Positions 57,630 through 64,000 of a stretch of 64,000 nucleotides of DNA are shown piece after piece. Location: the NCBI RefSeq assembly GCF_904846215.1, contig NZ_CAJGZK010000001.1, forward strand, positions 186,001 through 250,000. Direction: 5' to 3'. Each line of letters opens with the position of its first letter. Position 1 is the stretch's first letter. The DNA comes from Psychrobacter glacincola. Lineage in GTDB: Bacteria > Pseudomonadota > Gammaproteobacteria > Pseudomonadales > Moraxellaceae. Under the pieces are notes generated by a model, which did not search any database, was not told the DNA's origin, and saw only the letters and a program-made list of their open reading frames with translations. A program made the position numbers and the translations under genes.

Positions 57630-58469
57630 TTATTTTTTATTTAAGCGCCAATTATAATTGGTGTAACTGACTTTTATTTTACCCTGCTCTAATGCCTTCA
57701 CTTGAGCGCTATTCATTGCTAATGCTTGGCTATAACGTCCCAAAAATCCTGCAACGTCATTAGTACCGCGCCAACCCATCGTAAAATCTTCTTTATACCA
57801 CTTAAAAATTGGCGATACCTCAAGCATATTGCCTTTCAAGCGATTACGGCTGCTGTCTGCCAAAAACTTACTGGTCACTTGCTCTAACTGCTTGTCTAAG
57901 CGCTTTCCAGTAAAGGCATCGTCTTGGAGCGCAGGACAGCCAATGCTTGCGCAATTAACCGCAAAGTGAATGCGTGGGTCGTTGTAACGCTTGGAGCCGC
58001 GAATCAGATTGTGTTCAATATCATCCAGCGAGCGCGTTTTACCCAGCAGTGGAATGAAATTCTGCTTCCAAGGTGAGCTTAATACGGATCCAATATCTTT
58101 GATCGATTTGATATTTGGATATTCGGTGAGCACCAACTCTACCGTACCTGCGTTATAGACATTAATTAAAAAGGCCAGTTGCTCATCTTTATTCCAACGA
58201 TTGAATTCAGCTTGAGTGACCTTGCTAGTGGCGCTCAGATAGCTTGCCAGCTTGCTTTTATCTGCTTGCATGCCAGCATAATCCACTACCGATGCCTTGC
58301 CAGCATTGGTCATGACCACATGTTTGTCTAGCAATGCATCCCAACTGCTGTGATTAAAATCTGCATAGGCCGCTGCACTTGACAACAAGACAGTGGTGGC
58401 AATAGTCATCTTGACGACTAAGTTCTTGACGACTAAGTTCTTGACGACTAAGTTATTAAATAATGACAT
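57630..58469 (-). CDS. DUF547 protein, secreted
   Basis: The 279-residue protein has a signal peptide (TTVLLSSAAAYA) and the DUF547 core: DEQLAFLINVYNAGTVELVL, DIEHNLIRGSKRYNDPRIHF, AVNCASIGCPALQ. Its role is unknown, but it often accompanies arsenosugar glycosyltransferases. The start at 58469 has CGGAG about 8 nt before it; the first 20 residues come from three 15-bp tandem units (NLVVK), lengthening the signal's basic region. Confidence 0.85.
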   Translation of the reverse strand: MSLFNNLVVKNLVVKNLVVKMTIATTVLLSSAAAYADFNHSSWDALLDKHVVMTNAGKASVVDYAGMQADKSKLASYLSATSKVTQAEFNRWNKDEQLAFLINVYNAGTVELVLTEYPNIKSIKDIGSVLSSPWKQNFIPLLGKTRSLDDIEHNLIRGSKRYNDPRIHFAVNCASIGCPALQDDAFTGKRLDKQLEQVTSKFLADSSRNRLKGNMLEVSPIFKWYKEDFTMGWRGTNDVAGFLGRYSQALAMNSAQVKALEQGKIKVSYTNYNWRLNKK

Positions 58470-58562
58470 GGTAGTAACTCCGCTTAGATAGATAGGTTCT
58501 TGCCTATACTAATCTCACTTATTCCAGTTTTATCTAATCTACTCTCATATACTTTAATAAAG

Positions 58563-59531
58563 CTATATAGCTGACTCTTCTAAAATACCGCCGCAGCTAC
58601 TGCCCTGTCCTGCTGTACAACCATAGCAATGGTCTGCAATGGCAATATCATCACCAGCAGGGTTTTGCGTCAATAGATCTCGTAGATGACGGCGGGCTTT
58701 GTTTGGTACCGGAATCTCAAGCTGCTGGTTAAAATCGCAATCAAATAACTCTCCCAGCCAGTTCACACTGATAGTCGAGCGACACATCACTTCGGTTAAG
58801 TTGGAGGCCACATAATTGGCTTTGAGCAAATCCATATAGGGATGGAATTCATGCTTAGCTAATAACACCGCACCGAAGCGCTGAATCGGCATATTGGTTA
58901 AGGCAAACAGCTGATTAAACTCAATACCGAAGTGCGCTTTCAACTCACGCTTATAGTCGGCTTCTAACTGCTGCTGATTGGGCGGTAGCGTCGCCCCTTG
59001 CGGGTTATACACAAGGTTCAATGTCAAATTCGAACCAGGTTTGCCATAACCTAAGGCATTGAGCTTGTGCAGTCCTAGAATACTGTCATCAAATGCCCCT
59101 TTGCCGCGTTGTTTGTCTACATTTTCTAACGAGTAACAAGGAAGAGAGGCGACAACCTCAACTTCATTGTCCGCCAAAAACTGCGCCATATCCTCATAGC
59201 CTTCCACCATCAGAATCGTCAGATTACAGCGGTCAATCACTTTGACACCCAATGCTCGTGCTGCTTTGACCAAGTACTTAAAGTCTTCATGCATCTCAGG
59301 CGCGCCACCGGTCAAATCCAGTGTATCGATATTTTGCGCTTGTAGAACCTTTGGAATCAGCTCAACCAATGCGCGTGACATCATCTCTGTACGGTATGGA
59401 CTGGCTGCAACGTGGCAATGTACACAGGACATATTGCATAAATAGCCCATATTCACTTGTAGGGTTTTAAGCTCTCGCCTTTTAATAGTAGGAAAATCAG
59501 TATCTTCGAGTAATTCAATGGTAGATTTCAT
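58563..59531 (-). CDS. arsS: Arsenosugar biosynthesis radical SAM protein ArsS
   Basis: The 322-residue enzyme has the radical SAM cluster motif CNMSCVHC (CX3CX2C, residues about 32-39), LDLTGGAPEMHEDF, and a Cys-rich C-terminus (CDFNQQ, then HCYGCTAGQGSSCGG). ArsS joins dimethylarsenic to the 5'-deoxyadenosyl group of SAM. Some relatives use selenocysteine; no in-frame TGA is needed here. First gene of the minus-strand cluster. Confidence 0.9.
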   Translation of the reverse strand: MKSTIELLEDTDFPTIKRRELKTLQVNMGYLCNMSCVHCHVAASPYRTEMMSRALVELIPKVLQAQNIDTLDLTGGAPEMHEDFKYLVKAARALGVKVIDRCNLTILMVEGYEDMAQFLADNEVEVVASLPCYSLENVDKQRGKGAFDDSILGLHKLNALGYGKPGSNLTLNLVYNPQGATLPPNQQQLEADYKRELKAHFGIEFNQLFALTNMPIQRFGAVLLAKHEFHPYMDLLKANYVASNLTEVMCRSTISVNWLGELFDCDFNQQLEIPVPNKARRHLRDLLTQNPAGDDIAIADHCYGCTAGQGSSCGGILEESAI

Positions 59532-60202
59532 AGAGGTATAGAATCCAGTTGTTAGCCTACTTGATTATACAGGGACATCACTAAAATTTTGGTATAGACA
59601 GTGTTTGTCTTATAAATCTGCTGCTTATATAAAGCTAATCTAATTAATCATACCTTATTTTTTCTTATTTATTGCCAGTAATATTAGATTATTGAACATT
59701 CAGAGTTTCAATCAGAAATGAGCGAAAGCTGAATCTTCCATATTTTCGTAACTTTAATTGCCTTAAAAGTGTTATCAATTCGCTACTCAATCCTTCACTT
59801 TCTTTGTTGGCTTATAAGTTCATTAGCCTTCACTTTTCTTACGCTAATATCCCATTTATTTCCCTTATGTTTTTGAGTAAATACCTTTATAAGTGATTTA
59901 AAAACGCTTTTGTAACAGAAAAACAACACTTATCCCAATAAATCCGATGAACGTTACGATAAACCCGATGAGTGCCATAATAAAATTCTTGCTTAAGCAT
60001 ATAGTTTCGTTTAACTTATTCAGAGGATAGTTTAGATATATTTATATATGGATTATATATAATAAAAATTTAAATTGTCTCAGGAACTTCTCAGAAATAT
60101 TTCAAAATCAACCATTTAGTAATGCAACATCCAAGTATATACCGTCTATATATTTATGATTTAATTACCCCTTAGCCCTCAAGTTTTTCTACAAGGATTC
60201 GT
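59532..60202. other. Gene-poor 670-bp spacer
   Basis: AT-rich, with no ORF above 60 codons. It contains the arsS promoter on the minus strand, the tiny hydrophobic frame listed at 59898, and the promoter of the DUF4331 gene. No copy of the palindromic repeat is seen. Confidence 0.5.
59898..59978 (-). CDS. Possible 26-residue membrane peptide
   Basis: The frame reads MALIGFIVTFIGFIGISVV, then FLLQKRF and TAA: one hydrophobic span with a basic end, the profile of small single-TM proteins. No clear ribosome site precedes it and no relative is recognised. It could be chance in an AT-rich stretch. Confidence 0.3.
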   Translation of the reverse strand: MALIGFIVTFIGFIGISVVFLLQKRF

Positions 60203-61687
60203 ATGAAATACACTATACACGCTCTATTAGCAGCGATGGCTTTATGCGCAAGTGCAAGCGCTGTAGCCTCTAGTCACCGTGAAGCGCCGTCAATTACCAA
60301 AACGCCTAAAGTCGATGCCACTGACCTCTATATGTTTAACAGCTATGAGAGTGGCCGAGCAGATTACGTCACCATTATTGCTAACTATTTACCACTGCAA
60401 GATGCCTAAGGTGGACCTAACTATTTTTCGTTAGATGATGATGCTCTATATGAGATCCACATTGATAACAACGGTGATGCGGTCGAAGACGTCACTTTCC
60501 AATTTGACTTTAAACAAACACTAAATAGTATCGAGATTGATTCAGACGGCAATGCATCAACGCCAAAAGTTGCGATACCCTTATCTAACGCGGGTGATGC
60601 CTCAAACCCAGCTAACGTGCAAACCAGTGAAAGCTATGGTGTGACGATGGTTAAAGGTGATCGCCGCAGCGGCGCGCGTACACCACTGGGGAATTTTAAC
60701 AAGCCATTTGATTACATCGGCACCAAGTCTTTTGCAGACTATCCAGGCTATGCAAAAGGTTTTATTAAACCTTTGAGCTTAGGCAGCTGTGGAACTGGCC
60801 GAGTATTTGTCGGTCAACGTGCTGAGAGCTTTGCTATTGACTTAGGCAAAGTATTCGATCTGATTAACCTAAATCCATTAGGTCCACGTGATGGCGGGAC
60901 GAACGTGTTAGCAGATAAGAATATTACCTCTATTGCAATGGAGATTCCTAAAGCTTGTCTCGTTAATGCAGCACATGTAGATTTAGGTGATAATAAAAAA
61001 GGTGTCGATCCTGTGATTGGCGCTTGGACGACTGCCAGTGTCCGTCAGGCTACTTTAATCAATCCTTCACCTGCTTCTGGTATCAGTACCACTGCTAAGA
61101 AAGGTGGTGCATGGACTCAAGTATCAAGATTGGGTATGCCGCTGGTCAATGAGGTCGTCATTGGTCTTAAAGACAAAGACAAATTCAACGCCTCAGAGCC
61201 AAAAGATGACGTGGCTAACTTTAAGAACTATGTGTTCTATCCTACGCTACCTGCCTTGATTCAAAAACTGTATCCAAGTGCACCAGCACCTACTAACTTC
61301 CCGCGTCAAGATTTAGTGACTGCGTTCTTAACGGGTGTTCCTACTATCAACAAACCGGCTAACAAAGCTTTAGTACCAGCCGATATGTTACGCTTAAATA
61401 CCACGACACCTACTGTAGTAGCGGCAAGTCAAAATGACTTAGGTGTGATCGGTGGTGATACCGCAGGTTTCCCAAATGGTAGACGACCTGATGATGATGT
61501 AACTGATGTATCGTTAAGAGTAGCGATGGGCGTCCTATGTCATGCCGGACTACCTCCAGAAGCTACTTGTGTCCCTGCTGATGCGAAAGCCGGTACAGCG
61601 CCATTTACTGACGGAGTCGTGAAATCTGCGACTGCTTTTGACTCAGTCTTTCCTTATCTACAGACCCCTCATGCAGGCAGTCGATAA
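60203..61687 (+). pseudogene. DUF4331 secreted protein, interrupted by an in-frame stop
   Basis: The frame opens with a signal peptide (ends SAVAS) followed by SHREAPSITKTPKVDATDLY, the DUF4331 start. After LPLQDA at residue 68 a TAA (60407-60409) appears where relatives continue, and the same frame runs on with GGPNYFSLDDDALYEI to 61687. Expected length about 494 residues. A single base change (probably a Tyr codon) or a sequencing error would explain it. It leads an operon-like set with a lipoprotein, a TPR protein and a HupE-like gene. Confidence 0.85.
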
Positions 61688-61714
61688 GCTGAACCTAACC
61701 TAAGGAGAAATACC

Positions 61715-61996
61715 ATGCGCTATGTACTTTTAGCGATATTGGTTACCGGATCGGCTGCTCTTTCTGGCTGCTTTAGTGATAACGATAACAAGAATTTTGA
61801 GACAGGAAATCAAGGCAATCCCAATGTAGCAACAGATCAAGCGAATGCAAATCTAGCAGTCAAGAGAGTCTCTGCTGTGATCGACGCTAGTAAGGATGTC
61901 AACACCGATGAACCGCAAGTTATTGATCGGATTATGCTTCCCGAAGCCAATCTAGCAGAGCCTGTTGCAATAACGGGCGCCAATTCTTCACTGTAG
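61715..61996 (+). CDS. Small lipoprotein of unknown function
   Basis: The 93-residue protein has a lipobox (AALSGC) then a polar, Asn/Asp-rich tail. AAGGAG lies about 8 nt before the ATG. 27 bp after the DUF4331 gene; likely co-transcribed and possibly its partner. Confidence 0.7.
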   Translation: MRYVLLAILVTGSAALSGCFSDNDNKNFETGNQGNPNVATDQANANLAVKRVSAVIDASKDVNTDEPQVIDRIMLPEANLAEPVAITGANSSL

Positions 61997-62028
61997 TTTG
62001 ATATGAAGTTTTGATGTGAATTAAATAG

Positions 62029-62065
62029 AGCACCTGATCATGCGAATTTTCAGGTGCTTCTTTAG
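62029..62065 (+). terminator. Hairpin after the lipoprotein gene
   Basis: AGCACCTGA and TCAGGTGCT form a 9-bp stem with a 12-nt loop followed by TCTTTAGGTTTT. It may attenuate transcription into the TPR gene. Confidence 0.65.
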
Positions 62066-62085
62066 GTTTTAAATGGAGATATTTT

Positions 62086-63282
62086 ATGCACTGGATTAAG
62101 CAGCCTATTGGATTGCTAGCATTATTACTCATAACCAGCCAACTGCTTTACGCCGCTCCTTTTGTTCCGGCAAACGACCAACAAATTCTTGAGACTCTGC
62201 CCTCCGACTCACCGCCGCCGCGCTACCTCAGCTCAGACAGTTTTGCGTCTGGTGCGAGTACTGTCAGCCCCGAACAAACCAGCCAGCTTCTAGAGCGTGC
62301 TTACTTACAGGGCGACCCGCGTGCACTAGGTCAAGCCCGAGCACAGCTAGATCAGATGACAGATCAAAGCGTAGAAACCGTCATGCTCCGAGCGCGAGCA
62401 CTGCAATCGAATCATCAGTTTTCTGAAGCGAAAGAACTCCTGAAGCAAATACTCAGTAAAGATGCGACCAATCCAGATGCTTTATTGACGCTTTCTTCCT
62501 TGTTAGTGGTTCAAGGTCAGTTCGAAGATGCCATGAGCTACTGCAAAAAACTCACCGATCCTTCACTGCGCGTCTATCAATTGGCTTGTGTGGCGCAAAT
62601 CCAAAGTATGACCGGTCAACTTACCGAGGCGAAGCAGAAACTGAATGGGCTCGCGGCTATTGCTCCTGGGCTTGACCCGTCGACCGCCCGCTGGATTTAC
62701 CTGATGCAGGCAGACGCAGCACTACGCAGTAAAGATGTCCCACTTGCGACTCAAGTGTTTAGTGTAATGGATACCCAAACTGTACCTGCATTGATGGCAC
62801 GTGCAGATTGGCTGCTAGAGCGTCAAGAGTATCAAGAAGTGCGTCAGTTACTTCAAGACCACACAGACAAAGATTCACTGCTGCTACGACTCATTTCTGC
62901 TCAAATTAAACTGGGTGACCCTAAAGCTCAGCAAAATTTAGCGCTCATAAAAGAACGTATTGAGGTATGGAAGCTACGCCAAGAAATTGCCCATATTCGT
63001 GATCAAGCCACTTATGCCATGCTCGCCAACCAGACCGACTCAGCACTGAAGTTGGCTCGTGAGAACTGGCAAGATCAGCGCGAAACGGCGGACATCTTGC
63101 TCTATGCGACAGCAGCAATCGAGGCCGGTAGCAAAAAAGACATTAAGCTACTACAGCAATTTATGACAGACACGCAATTTGAATATCCAGCACTTGAGCG
63201 TGATCTTCGCTTAGGTAAACTTAGTGACTCAAGCACCCAAGCCCTAAGCACGCAAACCTCAAGCAAGGAGACGCCTTTATGA
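62086..63282 (+). CDS. Secreted TPR-type repeat protein
   Basis: The 398-residue protein has a signal peptide (ends LLYAAP) and helical repeats of TPR type (ARALQSNHQFSEAKELLKQI, then LLVVQGQFEDAMSYCKKL). Function unknown; it may help assemble the neighbouring envelope proteins. Its stop overlaps the next start (ATGA). Confidence 0.75.
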   Translation: MHWIKQPIGLLALLLITSQLLYAAPFVPANDQQILETLPSDSPPPRYLSSDSFASGASTVSPEQTSQLLERAYLQGDPRALGQARAQLDQMTDQSVETVMLRARALQSNHQFSEAKELLKQILSKDATNPDALLTLSSLLVVQGQFEDAMSYCKKLTDPSLRVYQLACVAQIQSMTGQLTEAKQKLNGLAAIAPGLDPSTARWIYLMQADAALRSKDVPLATQVFSVMDTQTVPALMARADWLLERQEYQEVRQLLQDHTDKDSLLLRLISAQIKLGDPKAQQNLALIKERIEVWKLRQEIAHIRDQATYAMLANQTDSALKLARENWQDQRETADILLYATAAIEAGSKKDIKLLQQFMTDTQFEYPALERDLRLGKLSDSSTQALSTQTSSKETPL

Positions 63283-64000
63283 GCGAACTCATCAAGCTCA
63301 CTTGGAGTCATACCTATCGTTACCTAGTACTATTTTTGCTAGCGATGAGTTGCACGGCGCTACAAGCACACGTATCTAGTACGGCCTACTTAAACCTAGA
63401 GCCGAACGGCTCTGAGGGTGCAGCAGATGTCTCGTATAACGCTGAGTATGAATTGGCGCTTCGAGATTTGGCTTTGCTAGTAGATATAGACCCCAATCAA
63501 GACAATCAGGTCAGTTGGGCAGAGGTTAAATCACAGAAAGCGCTGATAGAGCAACTAATCGCTGCCCAAGTAACATTAGAAGCGGGTGCCCAATCTTGCA
63601 AAATAACAAATTTTGCACCATTAGCGATCAATACGCGCGGTGGGTTTAATTACTTATATACAAACTTTGAGCTGGGCTGTGCTGCCCCTATATCAGGGCT
63701 CGACTATCAAGTTTTAGCAGGTGTCGATGCCAACCACCGCTTGATTCTGACGCAAGCTGATGATAACTTACCGGTTCAAGTATTGACCGTAGGTAAGAAT
63801 CCGTTAGGTTCAAGCGCAGACTCCAGCTTACTATCCACTTCTATAAACTTTTTGAAAAGTGGCGTACATCACTTACTGATCGGCTGGGATCATCTGTTGT
63901 TTTTGTTCGTACTTCTGATTCCTGCAGTTTACATACGTAAGCAAAAACAATTGGTTGCTGTCGCCAAACCGAGATCTGCACTACTTGAAGTCTTTTGGAT
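63279..64000 (+). CDS. HupE/UreJ-family membrane protein, runs off the window
   Basis: The ATG overlaps the TPR stop, with AAGGAG about 9 nt before it. The protein has a signal peptide (ends ALQAH), a periplasmic domain of about 165 residues, and then the HupE-type start of a membrane domain (SGVHHLLIGWDHLLFLFVLL), the His-rich motif of the family. Residues DPNQDNQVSWAE make a full EF-hand loop (Asp, Asn, Asp, Ser and Glu in the metal positions). Only the first 240 codons are visible. Its ligand is unknown; HupE proteins are linked to metal uptake. Confidence 0.85.
   Translation, partial: MSELIKLTWSHTYRYLVLFLLAMSCTALQAHVSSTAYLNLEPNGSEGAADVSYNAEYELALRDLALLVDIDPNQDNQVSWAEVKSQKALIEQLIAAQVTLEAGAQSCKITNFAPLAINTRGGFNYLYTNFELGCAAPISGLDYQVLAGVDANHRLILTQADDNLPVQVLTVGKNPLGSSADSSLLSTSINFLKSGVHHLLIGWDHLLFLFVLLIPAVYIRKQKQLVAVAKPRSALLEVFW

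Noticed and set aside
1..64000. CRISPR arrays, prophage modules or secretion systems
   Set aside because: No regularly spaced direct repeats with unique spacers and no structural phage or secretion genes are present; the palindromic repeats are dispersed, not arrayed.

Overview
The window looks like a chromosomal segment of a Moraxellaceae gammaproteobacterium, most likely Psychrobacter. This is inferred from gene content, moderate-to-low G+C, a recBCD operon, Fur-type iron control and a dispersed intergenic repeat; no ribosomal marker lies in the window.

Layout. 1-11.7 kb: recC-recB-recD on the minus strand. 12-16 kb: two poorly known plus-strand genes (one a membrane-anchored ModA-like binding protein), a tRNA-Arg(CCT) and an FAD-dependent oxidoreductase. 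15.8-25.3 kb is accessory and decaying: an orphan HipB-like regulator with a hipA stub, a relic of an ABC ATPase, a 5'-truncated aldo/keto reductase abutting a TnpB element, an MFS exporter with a divergent MocR regulator split by a stop codon, a glutamine amidotransferase, an intact IS5-type element with a programmed -1 frameshift site, PhoD alkaline phosphatase and an IS630 fragment. 25.4-29 kb: PpiC, Ohr with a divergent AraC regulator, and TruC.

29.2-46.5 kb is a complete NRPS-independent siderophore locus with the composition of vibrioferrin loci: pvuABCDE-like uptake genes on the minus strand (TonB receptor, binding protein, two permeases, ATPase) and, divergently, a second TonB receptor followed by ATP-grasp, IucA/IucC, MFS, IucA/IucC and PLP-decarboxylase genes (psuA-pvsABCDE-like). 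Fur-box-like sites lie between the receptors and before the biosynthetic operon. 46.8-52.9 kb is urtABCDE, a urea ABC importer behind a sigma-54-like promoter; no urease gene is in view.

53-59.5 kb: a GFA/CENP-V-like protein and an MTA/MTI phosphorylase converge on a minus-strand cluster of ArsM methyltransferase, two arsenosugar-type glycosyltransferases, a DUF547 protein and the radical-SAM enzyme ArsS, together an arsenosugar pathway. 60.2-64 kb: a DUF4331 gene with an in-frame stop, a small lipoprotein, a TPR protein and the start of a HupE/UreJ protein with an EF-hand, running off the end.

Seven copies of a 115-150 bp palindromic repeat with TATAGTCA-like ends and a conserved loop are scattered through intergenic spaces, two of them inside the siderophore operons. 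The stems differ between copies but stay paired. This family is the strongest candidate for something not well described.
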